64,000 nt of DNA from Microcoleus vaginatus PCC 9802 (GCA_022701275.1 CP031740.1:6461001-6525000); one strand, 5' to 3'; numbered from the stretch's first letter, positions 27,588 to 37,758 are shown. Made by a program: numbers and translations. The notes: generated from the sequence alone by a model not told the origin.

Positions 27588-27947
27588 ATGAGGAAAATTA
27601 CGGCGCTACAAACAATAAGTGCCATAGTAGCACTGCCGATCGTACTAATAGCCAATACAACTCAAGCTTTTGCCACTGATACCGGTCAGAAAATAGATCC
27701 AATTAAGAAAGTTTCGGATTTTGGCGATGAGCTAGATTTTGATATTGGGCCACCAACAACAATCAGCATTGAAGAAAGCGAGGATTGGGATGAACCTGAT
27801 TTTGCAGCTACTTTAGATATGGAGATTAGTAAATTTATGACAAAAAATCTTCAAGCTGTAATTGATGAGCCCGCGCCGATAGTTTATCTCAGTGCGGCGA
27901 GGGGCCAGTCAACCCGGGAATGCCGGATTTCTGGGATCTGCGAATAA
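27588..27947 (+). CDS. Small secreted acidic protein of unknown function
   Basis: A 119-residue protein with a Sec signal peptide MRKITALQTISAIVALPIVLIANTTQAFA, cleavage likely after AFA. The mature part is strongly acidic (DFGDELDFDIGPPTT, EESEDWDEPDFAATLDMEI) and ends with a two-cysteine tail ECRISGICE that could form a disulfide. No family is recognised. It lies alone between the candidate RNA and the STAND-WD40 gene. An exported acidic peptide could be a cell-wall or metal-binding protein, but that is a guess. Confidence 0.65.
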   Translation: MRKITALQTISAIVALPIVLIANTTQAFATDTGQKIDPIKKVSDFGDELDFDIGPPTTISIEESEDWDEPDFAATLDMEISKFMTKNLQAVIDEPAPIVYLSAARGQSTRECRISGICE

Positions 27948-28460
27948 CTGAATCGGATTTGTGCGATTTGGGCGATGGCTGGGAGCCCCGCAAACAAAGA
28001 CTCTTTTGCTGGGTAGAATGTGAGCAATTATCAAGATTTCAGTAAAATCCGGTTAATTTTGCTGGGAATATGCGAATAACAGAGTATGTATTTTTTTGGG
28101 TATGCTTTAATGCGATCGGCTAAAACAATAAGTATGCAGGCTGAAATAAACTTAACTAATTGATACTTCCCAGTGATTGGAAATCGCCCAAAAGGGCAAA
28201 AATAAAATTAATCATGTGATTCTTCCCTGTGATTGGCAAACGTAAAAACCGGTAAAAGTAAACTTATAGCAACCGCCCAAACGGTTAGGACGTTCTTAAT
28301 AGCACTTTCCCCTGCAGTCGATCCCTTCCATCCGTTACATCCGTTAAATAATCCGTTGCGGAACTTCCATCCGTTACATCCGTTAAATAATCCGTTGCCG
28401 AACTTCCTTTTTTCGGCAGTTGACAGCACCTATCCTGAGAAACTTTTTCAAAAATTAATT
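27948..28460. repeat. Gap with two 39-bp direct repeats before the STAND-WD40 gene
   Basis: At 28325-28363 and 28364-28402 a 39-bp unit (CTTCCATCCGTTACATCCG... ) is repeated with one change, followed by a further CTTCC. Because 39 is a multiple of three, both strands stay open across it, which makes an artificial upstream extension of the next gene possible (FHPLHPLNNPL twice). Further upstream, CTTCC(C)AGTGATTGG-like phrases occur at about 28165 and 28222. No gene is called in this stretch. Confidence 0.7.
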
Positions 28461-31400
28461 ATGATTAATTCGCACTGCCAGCAAGACACCGCAGCACAGC
28501 AAAACAAAAGTTCGCTGCAAACTCTCACCCGGACTCTGAGAATGTCTCAGGGGCAATTTTCGCTGATTTTGGTGCGGTGCAATTACAGTGCGATGAGAGA
28601 GGAAATTGCAAGGCAATTGCGGGAGGAGTCTGGTATCGAGATTCGAGAAATTGTCCTTCCCCCATCTGTTAAAACTCTTTACACGACACTAGAAACCAAA
28701 CTTTCCTGCAGCCATCCACCAGCTTTAATGGTGTTTGGATTGGAATCGGTAAGTGCGATCGATCGGGTGCTAACTTCTACCAACTACGTGAGGGAAGAAT
28801 TTCGGAATAATTTTCCCTTCCCGGTGGTGCTGTGGGTGACCGACAAAATCTTAAAAAAGCTGATTCGGTTAGTAACAGATATCGAAACTTGGACAACAAG
28901 TGTTGAATTTGTGATCGGCCCCGACGACTTGGTGGATTTCCTGGGCAAAAGTGCCGATCGCATTTTTTCCAACATTTTAGAAAGTGGCAATTGGCGTCTA
29001 ACTAATTCTGCCATTCTCGGAGCCAATTCTTTGACTGAATTAGAGTCGGCTAGCCAAGACTTGCAAACTTGCAACATCAGGTTAGAACCAGCCATTGAAG
29101 CGAGTTTGCAATTTATTCGCGGTAGGCACGAATATGCTTGTCACCGCATCCCTGCGGCTATTGAATTGTATCAAAAAAGTCTCAGTTTTTGGAAGCATCA
29201 AGTAGCATTTATTGGACAAAAAACAGAATTTAGCGATTTGTTATTTACCGTTCACCCAGCACCGGTGTTAGAGGGAATTCTGCTATTCCACATCGGTCTT
29301 TGCTACCGCTTCCAAGCAGAACAACACCGCAGCAGCAACCGTCCTTACTGGACGGAAGCTAAGAATTATTTTCAGGAATGTATTGATGTTTTAGAACGGG
29401 CGGGACGGCCGGATGCCGTTGGTATATTCATCAATCAACTTGGCGAAGTATTGCAGCATTTAGAAGATTGGGATGCACTCTGGAATTTAGCTATCAAAGC
29501 TCGGAGGTTACATGAAAATATGGAAAATTCAGGAGTTAATTTGGCTCAAGATTACGGCTTTTTGGCTAGAGTAGCCTTAGAGCAAAAGAACTGGCAAGGG
29601 GCGAAAGAATGGGCTTTAGTGGCTCTAGACGTTCTCAACTCAAATTTAGAAGCGACGGGACAGGGGACCCCTGTAAAGTCGCAGCATCTAGGCTTGTATC
29701 GGTTAATTTTAGCAGAGGCTCAGAGTCAGTTGGGTGAGGTGCAGGAGGCGATCGCACATTTAGAGCTTGCTCGTTTGGAAACCGAACCTTGCTACAACCC
29801 GCAACTGTATTTGCGGGTTTTAGAAATGCTGCGATCGCTCTATTTTCAGCGGGGAGAATATCTCCAAGCATTTCAAATTAAGCAAGATTACCGAGCGGTG
29901 GAACACACGTATCGGTTCCGAGCTTTTATTGGAGCCGGAAAGTTGCAGCCGCACAGAGAAGCGGTTAATTCCGTCGCCGAAACTGTTGCTGACGCTGCTA
30001 CTATTGCTGACGAAATTACAGCTTCCGGCAGAGAGCAAGACCTCAACCGCTTGATATATAGGATGAACAATACCCCCGACAAACTGACAGTAATTTACGG
30101 TCAGTCTGGAGTTGGCAAAAGTTCAATAGTCACGGGAGGATTAGTACCAGCTCTCAAACAAAAAAAAATAGAAATGCGGACTGTTTTGCCGATCGTGCTG
30201 CAAGTTTACAACAACTGGCCGCGGGAATTGACTAGACAGTTATCTGCTGGGAAAGCTGAAATATTCGATCCGGAAATTTCCGAAGCAGTACCAGAAACTG
30301 CTCCGGTAGATTTTCCAGTAGAAGCAGGTGCAGTCAAGGGAAATCTTATTTCGGGATTTCACGGTGGCTCGACGGGGAATAATGAGGATCAAAGGGAGGA
30401 GTCACAGCCAGTAGAATTAATCATACAACAACAGGCGATCGAATACGAAAATATTCTCAAGGAGCTGCAAAGAAATTCCGAACATTTAGTGACTGTTCTG
30501 ATATTTGACCAATTTGAAGAATTTTTTTTCGTGTGGAAAGAGCCAGCGGAAAGACAAATATTTTTTGAGTTTTTGCGGGAATGCTTGAAAATTAAATATT
30601 TAAAAGTCGTCCTGTGTTTGCGGGAAGATTACCTGCACTATTTGCTGGAATTTTCCCGACCCAAAAACCAGACAGGATTCGTTAACAATGATATTTTGGA
30701 TGACATTCTCAGCAAAAATATACTGTTTTATTTGGGAAATTTTTCCCTGGTCGATGCGCGATCGGTAATTCGCACTTTAACTGAGCGAGCGCAGTTTTAC
30801 TTAGAACCGGAGCTGATCGAAGAATTAGTCAAAAATTTAGCTGGAGAATTGGGAGAAGTCCGCCCGATCGAACTACAACTTGTCGGCGCTCAACTGCAAC
30901 AAGAGAACATTAGAACTTTAAGTCAATATCAGGAACTTGGCAACAATCCTCAACAAAAATTAGTCGAAAGTTTTCTCGAAGAAGTCATCAAAGATTGCGG
31001 CCCCGAGAATGAAGTAGCTGCCCGCAGAGTATTGTATTTGCTCACAGATGAAGAAGAGATACGTCCCCTAAAAACCCGCGCAGAATTAGCCTCAAATTTA
31101 GCGACGTTTGCTGAAGCTGATAAATTAGATTTAGTCTTAGAACTGTTAGTAAACTCGGGTTTAGTTTTTCGATGGACGGAACTGCCTGCTGAGCTTTATC
31201 AGCTCGTTCACGATTATTTAGTTAGCTTCATTCGCCAGCAGCAAGAATTAGATAAAAAGGCAGAAGTTGAGGAACTGCGAAAGCAAAACCAAATTAACCG
31301 AGATGAAATTGAACAAATTCGCAAAGACAGAGAGCAAGATGCTTTGCTGTCGGAAGCTAGAGACAAACAGTACAAAGCGGAAGCTCAACTTTACCATACT

Positions 31401-33644
31401 CGGAGATGGCAATTGCGGGCGGCGGTTGTAGGAGTGCTTGTACTCGCAGGTGTTTCGGGGATGGCATTCGAGCAAGCAAAATTAGCAGAAATCGCACGGC
31501 AAGAAGCAGAAAAAAGTCGGACTGATGCCCTAAATTCGGCGTCGGAAGCTTTGGTGCTTTCTAATGAAAAAAATCAATTAGGGGTGTTGGGAAATAGTAT
31601 CAAAATTGGTCGTGATTCTCAGAAAAGTACAGCGCTGCCTGTGGACACTAAAAATCAAATTGCTGAAAGGCTCAGACAAGCCGTTTCCGGGGTGCAAGAA
31701 CGCAACCGTTTCGAGCAGCACAGCAAGTTTGTTTTGGATGTGAGTGTCAGCCCCGACGGCAATTCAGTTGCTTCGGCAAGTGCTGACAAAACTGTTAAAT
31801 TGTGGACCAAAGAAGGTAAGTTATTAAAAACTTTCAATCACCCCGATAGCGTGACGAGTGTTAGTTTTAGTCCCGATGGGAAAACGATCGCTACTGGTTG
31901 TGCCGATCGTACAATTAGAATTTGGCAAGTAGATAACGACAAAAGTGCGATCGGCATTTTATCTGGCCACGGCGATATCGTCACCAGCGTCACTTTCAGT
32001 CCAGACGGCAAAACCCTAGCTTCCGCCAGTCACGACAACACCGTCAAAATCTGGAACCGGGCTAACAAAAAATTGCTGCAAACCTTAACCGGACACAAAG
32101 ACTGGGTGCTCGGCGTCAGTTTCAGTCCCGACAGCCAAACAATAGCCTCAGCAAGTGTTGACAAAACTGTCAAACTTTGGAACCGAGAAAGTAAAACCGA
32201 TAAATTTCAAATTAATCCCAAAACACTAACCAAACATTCTGACATTGTGTACAGCATTAAGTTCAGTCCAAACAGTCAAGAAATCGTCTCAGCAAGTGCC
32301 GACACCACAGCCAAAGTTTGGAACCGAAACGGTGAAGAAATCAGAACTCTCAAAGGACACAACGATGAAGTTGTCAGCGCGACTTTCAGTCGCGACGGCA
32401 AAAAAATTGTCACCGGCAGTGCAGACGATACGGTGAAAGTTTGGAGTCGCAGCGGCACTTTGCTCAACACTTTTCGAGGACATCAAGACGACGTAAGATC
32501 CGTAAGTTTCAGCGGCGACGGCACTATTGCTTCCGCAAGTAAGGACAAAATAGTGAAAATTTGGAAACCGGACAGCACTCCGCTGAATAAGATTTTATCG
32601 GGACACGGAGACTGGGTTTACAAAGTCAGTTTTAGTGCTGACGGCAAAACAATTGCTTCTGCTAGCGGAGACAAAACCGTGAGACTTTGGCGGGCTGACG
32701 GCAGTTTATTTAAAACCTTAGAAGGTCACAATGATTCTGTTACCTGGGTGAGCATTTCCCCTGATGATAAAACTGTTGCTTCGGCGAGCGATGACAAAAC
32801 AGTGAAAATCTGGAGTTTAAACGGCAAACTGTTAGATACTCTCAGCCACAGCGGCATTGTTAGAAGCGTGAGTTTTAGTCCCGACGGAAAGATAATTGCC
32901 GCCGCCAATGCCGATCGCAAATTGTACCTCTGGCGCTGGAACGGTTCTAAAGCAACTTTGTTTGCAAAACTCGATCACAGCAATCCAGTAATTAGCGTTA
33001 GCTTCAGTCCCGACGGCAAAACTATTGCTACTGCTACCGCTGCGGAGGACAAGGCAAGCGGGAAGAAAAAGGCTTTTGAAATTACCGGAGAAAAGAGAAT
33101 TTACCTGTGGCAATTTAACGGTTCGTCGGCGAAAATTATGAAAACTCTCGACCACCAAGACCGCGTTAAAAATGTTAGTTTCAGTCCCGACGGCAAGACT
33201 ATTGCTGCTGCTTGCGCTGACAAAAAAGTTTACTTGTGGGGGTTTGATGGAAAGGCAGTTAATTTAACTGAAAAACTCGACCACAGCGATACTGTAGAAA
33301 GCGTGAGTTTTAGTCCCGACGGCAAGTTGATTGCGGCGGCGAGTGGGGGAAATACTGTTAAGCTGTGGGATTTTGACGGCAAGAAGGCGCTGCTATCTAA
33401 GACTTTGGAATCGAGCGATCGCGTGTTGAGCGTTACTTTTAGTTCTGATAGCAAAACTCTGGGTTTTGCTAGTAGGGATAGGACTGTAATTCTGTTGCCT
33501 GTGGAGAATTTGGAACTGAAGAATATCATTGCTCGCAGTTGCGAGTGGTTGGGAGATTATTTGCAGAATGACCCGAATGTTGCTGAGGGCGATCGACTGC
33601 TTTGTCTTGGATTTGGGAAGCAGGCGTTAAATAAGAAGAAGTAA
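28461..33644 (+). CDS. STAND NTPase with TPR-like and 14 WD40 repeats
   Basis: A protein of about 1727 residues. The N-terminal part (SLILVRCNYSAMREEIARQLREESGIEI) is a small alpha/beta domain, then TPR-like helices (about 220-500). The STAND ATPase has Walker A GQSGVGKSS at about 547-555 and Walker B LIFDQFEEFFF near 683. After a coiled coil is one membrane segment (about 986-1004), then 14 WD40 repeats with VSFSPDGKTIASAS-type text, enough for two seven-bladed propellers. STAND proteins act as NTP-driven switches that oligomerise on ligand binding; roles in signalling, cell death or phage defence are known for the class. I start at ATG 28461, since the upstream open frame is made of direct repeats and begins with TTG. 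Confidence 0.85.
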   Translation: MINSHCQQDTAAQQNKSSLQTLTRTLRMSQGQFSLILVRCNYSAMREEIARQLREESGIEIREIVLPPSVKTLYTTLETKLSCSHPPALMVFGLESVSAIDRVLTSTNYVREEFRNNFPFPVVLWVTDKILKKLIRLVTDIETWTTSVEFVIGPDDLVDFLGKSADRIFSNILESGNWRLTNSAILGANSLTELESASQDLQTCNIRLEPAIEASLQFIRGRHEYACHRIPAAIELYQKSLSFWKHQVAFIGQKTEFSDLLFTVHPAPVLEGILLFHIGLCYRFQAEQHRSSNRPYWTEAKNYFQECIDVLERAGRPDAVGIFINQLGEVLQHLEDWDALWNLAIKARRLHENMENSGVNLAQDYGFLARVALEQKNWQGAKEWALVALDVLNSNLEATGQGTPVKSQHLGLYRLILAEAQSQLGEVQEAIAHLELARLETEPCYNPQLYLRVLEMLRSLYFQRGEYLQAFQIKQDYRAVEHTYRFRAFIGAGKLQPHREAVNSVAETVADAATIADEITASGREQDLNRLIYRMNNTPDKLTVIYGQSGVGKSSIVTGGLVPALKQKKIEMRTVLPIVLQVYNNWPRELTRQLSAGKAEIFDPEISEAVPETAPVDFPVEAGAVKGNLISGFHGGSTGNNEDQREESQPVELIIQQQAIEYENILKELQRNSEHLVTVLIFDQFEEFFFVWKEPAERQIFFEFLRECLKIKYLKVVLCLREDYLHYLLEFSRPKNQTGFVNNDILDDILSKNILFYLGNFSLVDARSVIRTLTERAQFYLEPELIEELVKNLAGELGEVRPIELQLVGAQLQQENIRTLSQYQELGNNPQQKLVESFLEEVIKDCGPENEVAARRVLYLLTDEEEIRPLKTRAELASNLATFAEADKLDLVLELLVNSGLVFRWTELPAELYQLVHDYLVSFIRQQQELDKKAEVEELRKQNQINRDEIEQIRKDREQDALLSEARDKQYKAEAQLYHTRRWQLRAAVVGVLVLAGVSGMAFEQAKLAEIARQEAEKSRTDALNSASEALVLSNEKNQLGVLGNSIKIGRDSQKSTALPVDTKNQIAERLRQAVSGVQERNRFEQHSKFVLDVSVSPDGNSVASASADKTVKLWTKEGKLLKTFNHPDSVTSVSFSPDGKTIATGCADRTIRIWQVDNDKSAIGILSGHGDIVTSVTFSPDGKTLASASHDNTVKIWNRANKKLLQTLTGHKDWVLGVSFSPDSQTIASASVDKTVKLWNRESKTDKFQINPKTLTKHSDIVYSIKFSPNSQEIVSASADTTAKVWNRNGEEIRTLKGHNDEVVSATFSRDGKKIVTGSADDTVKVWSRSGTLLNTFRGHQDDVRSVSFSGDGTIASASKDKIVKIWKPDSTPLNKILSGHGDWVYKVSFSADGKTIASASGDKTVRLWRADGSLFKTLEGHNDSVTWVSISPDDKTVASASDDKTVKIWSLNGKLLDTLSHSGIVRSVSFSPDGKIIAAANADRKLYLWRWNGSKATLFAKLDHSNPVISVSFSPDGKTIATATAAEDKASGKKKAFEITGEKRIYLWQFNGSSAKIMKTLDHQDRVKNVSFSPDGKTIAAACADKKVYLWGFDGKAVNLTEKLDHSDTVESVSFSPDGKLIAAASGGNTVKLWDFDGKKALLSKTLESSDRVLSVTFSSDSKTLGFASRDRTVILLPVENLELKNIIARSCEWLGDYLQNDPNVAEGDRLLCLGFGKQALNKKK

Positions 33645-33855
33645 ACCCTTTAGTGAGGACTGCATTTCGCTGTCGGCGGATGAATAAAAACTTGCCTTTG
33701 TGACTGCGAACCTCGATTTGAATTCCGATTAAAATATTTATCTGTTGACTGGTGTTTTCTGCTATAAATTTGCGGTAAAATTCCAGTAAGAAACTTAACT
33801 TTTTTGGCGGTTGACCCGCCGCATCAATCCGCAATTCCAACAAAAGGTAAACCGC

Positions 33856-36144
33856 ATGGATGTCAACTCCCAAAATGTCCAACCAATCCCGCTCTTCAAC
33901 GAGACAAACGAGGAAACACCAGAGATAGGTGGCGGTTTGCCCATAATAGAATATTGGGCAAAACATACATTGTCCCCGGAAGGCCCGAAACTTTGGAAAA
34001 CTTTGCTGCACAAAAGTGCTTGTTTGTCTTGTTCTTGGGGCACTGGCGGGCAGAAAGGAGGTTTTACAAATGAAGAGGGCGAAAAACTTCAGCGGTGCAT
34101 GAAAAGCGTCGAAGCAATCTCCGCTGAAATCAAGCCGGCTATCTCAACTCAATTTTTTGAAAAGAAGAGTATTGCACAACTTCAGCAATTAACTTCAATG
34201 GAAGCCGATAGGTTGGGAAGGCTGAGTTTTCCGATGATTTTGCGGGCGGGTTCATCTCATTACGATCGCATTTCTTGGGAAGAAGTTTATCAAATTGCCG
34301 AAGCTGCTTTTCGCAAAACCCCCGAAAGAGTGGCATCTTACAGTTCCGGTCGCTCTTCCAACGAAGCGGCTTTTCTGCTGCAATTGATGATGCGGGCGAT
34401 GGGTTCCAATAACTTAGCAGATTGTTCCGATCTCTGCCACGCTCCCTCGACAATCGGGTTAAGCGAAATGTTTGCTACCCGCACCTCGTTAGTGAGTCTA
34501 GAAAACTTGAAGGAAGCAGATTGCGTCGTGCTCGCGGGCAGCAATTCTTCCTACAACCATCCCCGTTTGATGAACGAATTGATTAAAATTCGCGACAAAG
34601 GCGGTAAAATAATTGTAATCAATCCGGTGATGGAAATCGGGTTAGTCAAGTTTGGTTCTCCCGCATTTCCCGTCAAGTCGCTCATCCCCGGTTCCGATAT
34701 TTCCTCGTTATACTTGCAACCAATTCCCGGCAGCGATACGGCGCTATTTGTCGGCATTCAAAAGTCTATAATCGAACAAGGATTGCTGGGTCAAAAATAC
34801 TTGCAAGCTCATACAGAAGGCTGGGAAGCAGTAGTCCAGCACGCCCGCGAAACCGATTGGAAAACTATTACTAAAACCTGCGGAGTTTCCCAAGCAGAAA
34901 TTGAGGTGGCAGCCAAAATTATCGGCACGTCCCAGCGGGTTGTATTCGGTTGGGCGATGGGAATTACCCAACAGGATAACGGTGTAGATAACGTTTTCAG
35001 CATCGCCAACACGGCATTGATGACAGGAAATGTCGGCAAAGAAGGGGCGGGATTAATGCCCGTCAGAGGACACTCAAACGTCCAAGGATTCGGCTCTATG
35101 GGCGTCACTGTGAAGCTGAAAAAAGAAATCCAACAAGCTTTAGAAAAGTTATTGAATCGTCCCCTCAGCCCTGTTAAGGGCTACGACACTCGATCGCTCA
35201 TTGAAGCAGCAGATGCAGGCAAAGTCGATACCCTGATATGCCTGGGCGGTAATTTGTACGGGGCGAATCCAGATTCAAGTCAGGCAAAACAGGCTTTAGG
35301 TAAAATTGAAACCGTTATATACCTCGCAACCAAACCGAATTTAGGGCATTTTAGCGGCTTGGCAAAACACAATACAATTGTGCTTCCCGTCCTGAATCGC
35401 TTTGAAAATCCCCACAAAACAACGGTGGAAGCCGGTAATAATTTTGTGCGTTTAAATGATGAGGGCGAAACTCATCTCCAGAATTCGGATTTGATTCCTG
35501 AAGTGCATTTTTTAACAGAATTAGCCAGCCGAATTCACGGCAATTTTCCCGTTGATTGGCGCCAACTTCAAGACACAAAATACGTTCGGCAATTGATTGC
35601 TAAAACTATTCCGGGCTATGAAAAAATAGCGACAATTGATGAAAACCAAGAGGAATTCACCATCAGCGGTCGCATTTTTACAGAACCTAAATTTCCTACA
35701 GAGTCTGGGAAAGCGAAGATGTTTGTCACGCCTTTACCTAAGCTGAAATTACCGGAAGCGAAAGAGTTTGGAGTATCGGAATCAACACAGGGTATTGTTG
35801 TGGCATTGATGACGGGACGCAGCTATTCTCAGCATAATACTGTGGTTTACAAAATTGAGGACAAGTACCGGGGAATGCCGCACCGCAACTGCATTTTGAT
35901 GAATCGCGCGGATGCAGAAAGCGCGGGTTTGCAAGAACATCAGCGCGTGACGGTGCAGGGAAATGTGGGGAAAATGGAAAATGTCGAGGTAATTTACGGG
36001 GCGGTTCGTGAGGGTGCTGCTTTGATGTTTTATCCTGAAGTTAATGTGATTTTTCACCCGGAGATTGAAAAGCGATCGGGCACGCCTGCTTACAAGCGCG
36101 TACCTGCTTTTGTATACGCGGAAGTTCGGCAACGGATTCTGTAA
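33856..36144 (+). CDS. FdhF/YdeP family molybdopterin oxidoreductase
   Basis: A 762-residue molybdopterin enzyme of the YdeP branch (alpha subunit-like, related to formate dehydrogenase). Seen: CLSCSWGTGGQKGG (C56, C59), which is a reduced version of the iron-sulfur knuckle; RVASYSSGRSSNEAAFLLQLMMRAMGSNN and SDLCHAP (the position of the metal-coordinating residue in the family); GSNSSYNHPR; GNVGKEGAGLMPVRGHSNVQG; and a C-terminal MopB-binding domain (LMTGRSYSQHNT, PHRNCILMNRADAES). Its substrate is unknown; in E. coli ydeP is tied to acid resistance. ATG 33856 with AAAGG before it is preferred over the TTG at 33811. No accessory subunit is adjacent. Confidence 0.88.
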   Translation: MDVNSQNVQPIPLFNETNEETPEIGGGLPIIEYWAKHTLSPEGPKLWKTLLHKSACLSCSWGTGGQKGGFTNEEGEKLQRCMKSVEAISAEIKPAISTQFFEKKSIAQLQQLTSMEADRLGRLSFPMILRAGSSHYDRISWEEVYQIAEAAFRKTPERVASYSSGRSSNEAAFLLQLMMRAMGSNNLADCSDLCHAPSTIGLSEMFATRTSLVSLENLKEADCVVLAGSNSSYNHPRLMNELIKIRDKGGKIIVINPVMEIGLVKFGSPAFPVKSLIPGSDISSLYLQPIPGSDTALFVGIQKSIIEQGLLGQKYLQAHTEGWEAVVQHARETDWKTITKTCGVSQAEIEVAAKIIGTSQRVVFGWAMGITQQDNGVDNVFSIANTALMTGNVGKEGAGLMPVRGHSNVQGFGSMGVTVKLKKEIQQALEKLLNRPLSPVKGYDTRSLIEAADAGKVDTLICLGGNLYGANPDSSQAKQALGKIETVIYLATKPNLGHFSGLAKHNTIVLPVLNRFENPHKTTVEAGNNFVRLNDEGETHLQNSDLIPEVHFLTELASRIHGNFPVDWRQLQDTKYVRQLIAKTIPGYEKIATIDENQEEFTISGRIFTEPKFPTESGKAKMFVTPLPKLKLPEAKEFGVSESTQGIVVALMTGRSYSQHNTVVYKIEDKYRGMPHRNCILMNRADAESAGLQEHQRVTVQGNVGKMENVEVIYGAVREGAALMFYPEVNVIFHPEIEKRSGTPAYKRVPAFVYAEVRQRIL

Positions 36145-36214
36145 GGGATGTAACGGATGTTATGATTAGCTCTGCCTTCTGTCTTCTATAACTCACATTT
36201 TAGATGATTTTTAA

Positions 36215-36280
36215 GAACAGGCAAGATGCCTGTTCCACAAGGAGTTAATTTTTTGTGGGGTGGGCATCTTGCCTGCCCAG
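36215..36280. repeat. Palindromic repeats (GCAAGATGCC family)
   Basis: A palindrome at 36215-36235 (arms GAACAGGCA and TGCCTGTTC) and a second one at 36261-36280 (TGGGCA-TCT-TGCCTGCCCA) with ATTTTTTGTGGGG between. They are the same family as 6472-6645 and lie between two convergent genes, where they could end transcription from both sides. Confidence 0.75.
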
Positions 36281-36293
36281 ATGCAAGTCTTAA

Positions 36294-37538
36294 TTAACTC
36301 TTAATTTGCAAAGTTCTACCGCGCCAAGTCCACCCCCAACCCGTTTCAGTTTTAATCCCAGAACCGATCGCAATCGCCGCCACTAACGCACCTCCGAAAC
36401 CTCCCAACCACCAGTATTTCGTCGGACAGTCAGAAATCTCGGCACCCAAGCGGCGCAAATTGTAATGCTGCCAAATTACGATTACGGATAAACAGATAGT
36501 TAACCAGGTAATTGGTAATTGGTAATTGGTAATTGGTAATTGGTAATTGGTGATTGTCAGAATTTCTGCGAAGTCCCCGTTTGCCAGCAAAATAGCTAAT
36601 GCCAACCACGGCATCGGATAAATAAAAAACATAATTGCAGCCATGTAAACCATCAACCCCCAACTGCGGTTAGCGCCGAGATACAGATTCTTTGTCCAGC
36701 CTTCCCACAATGCGCTCCAAGACCGATACATCCGCACGGATGCCAAATTTGACCCGGAATAAAGTCCGAGCTTTAAACCCGCACGTTTGATGCGCCTAGC
36801 TAATTCCACATCTTCCACAATTTCGCCGGCAACTGCTTCGTGACCGCCGATTTTTTCGTATCCCGATCGCCTAAATAACATGAACGGCCCGCCGGCAAAA
36901 GCACTGTCTGTTTTCGAGGGATCGTTGACGGCGGTAAAGTCGTACCAAACTGCTAGGTGATTGAACATTATCGGCTGCACCAACCACTCGGCAAAACACT
37001 CACAAACCAGCGCTGGCATACTGGTGAACAAGTCTATTTTCTCGGTTTCGGCTGTGGCGATAGCGGTTTCGATTGCGCCTGGTTTGAGTCGCACGTCGGC
37101 ATCGATAAATAATAAGAAGTCTCCGGTTGCTATTGGAACAGCTTGGGCGCAGGCCCAGTTTTTGCCCGCCCAATATTGGTTGGTTGGTCGCGGCTGACCT
37201 GCTAATATTTTAAGCCGGGGGTCGTTGAGATGCTGTTGCAGGGTTTGCCCGATCGCTAGTGTGTCGTCTGTCGATCGATCGTCTACAATCAAAACCTCTA
37301 GGTTCTCCACAGACAGCGGTGTACTCTCCAAAATGGCGATCGCGCAATCCCGAATATTCTCTGCCTCGTTGTATGCTGGTACGATTACCGAAATTTTAGG
37401 GAACTGCGCGGCGGACTCCGGTGACAGCTTAGCCAAACTTCTGTCGGTTCGAGGCGCATTTTCGACTGATCGGCGCAAATTCTTAGTGTAAGCTCTACTT
37501 ACAATCAGAGAAAAAATTAGCAGGGTTAACAATATCAA
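36294..37538 (-). CDS. Family 2 glycosyltransferase, possibly carotenoid CruG-like
   Basis: A 414-residue membrane-bound glycosyltransferase. It begins with a hydrophobic anchor (LLTLLIFSLIVS), then a GT-A domain: ISVIVPAYNEAENI, VLIVDDRSTDDT, FLLFIDADVRLKPG (DxD), EIVEDVELARRIKRAG (the acid-base EDxELxxR motif), and the C-terminal half has about three membrane segments. The overall plan and text resemble CruG, the 2'-O-glycosyltransferase of myxol-type carotenoids, but hopanoid or lipid glycosyltransferases look alike. The start is TTG at 37538; an in-frame stop lies just upstream and there is no ATG. A heptamer repeat array (36507-36555) is translated as NYQLPIT repeats. Confidence 0.75.
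   Translation of the reverse strand: MILLTLLIFSLIVSRAYTKNLRRSVENAPRTDRSLAKLSPESAAQFPKISVIVPAYNEAENIRDCAIAILESTPLSVENLEVLIVDDRSTDDTLAIGQTLQQHLNDPRLKILAGQPRPTNQYWAGKNWACAQAVPIATGDFLLFIDADVRLKPGAIETAIATAETEKIDLFTSMPALVCECFAEWLVQPIMFNHLAVWYDFTAVNDPSKTDSAFAGGPFMLFRRSGYEKIGGHEAVAGEIVEDVELARRIKRAGLKLGLYSGSNLASVRMYRSWSALWEGWTKNLYLGANRSWGLMVYMAAIMFFIYPMPWLALAILLANGDFAEILTITNYQLPITNYQLPITWLTICLSVIVIWQHYNLRRLGAEISDCPTKYWWLGGFGGALVAAIAIGSGIKTETGWGWTWRGRTLQIKS
36507..36555. repeat. Heptamer repeat inside the glycosyltransferase gene
   Basis: Six perfect GGTAATT units and one variant (GGTGATT). On the minus strand it encodes the peptide repeat TNYQLPI between two membrane segments. The array is 49 bp, so it does not disturb the frame only because of a compensating length in flanking bases. 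Confidence 0.9.
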
Positions 37539-37650
37539 AGCGAACAGACCTCAAATTTTCGGTACACGATTTGTCTCCCTAAATATTAAAAAATATTAAA
37601 ACAAAAAGCTAGTCGATCGCCCGAAAAGTTATTTTGACCGCCTCTTTTGC

Positions 37651-37656
37651 TATAAT
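37651..37656 (+). promoter_or_regulatory. Possible -10 box of the 35-residue membrane protein gene
   Basis: TATAAT at 37651-37656 is a consensus -10 hexamer; TTGACC at 37634-37639 lies only 11 bases upstream, too close for a standard -35. About 100 bases downstream is the small gene, with a GAGGGGTAAGACCCCTC hairpin (about 37687-37703) in the leader. Confidence 0.4.
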
Positions 37657-37758
37657 TTGTGAGCATCTTTCGGCTCGCTCGCAGCGAGGGGTAAGACCCC
37701 TCACCCAGACAGCGACCGAAAAGCCGAGGATAGATATCAGTTGTCAGAGGATATTGGA

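Noticed and set aside
28233..28460. Longer STAND-WD40 protein starting at TTG 28233
   Set aside because: The extra stretch is made of two 39-bp direct repeats and has no protein-like conservation; ATG 28461 is a better start.
33526..34043. Minus-strand open frames across the end of the STAND-WD40 gene and start of the molybdoenzyme
   Set aside because: Shadows of two well supported plus-strand genes; no motif of their own.
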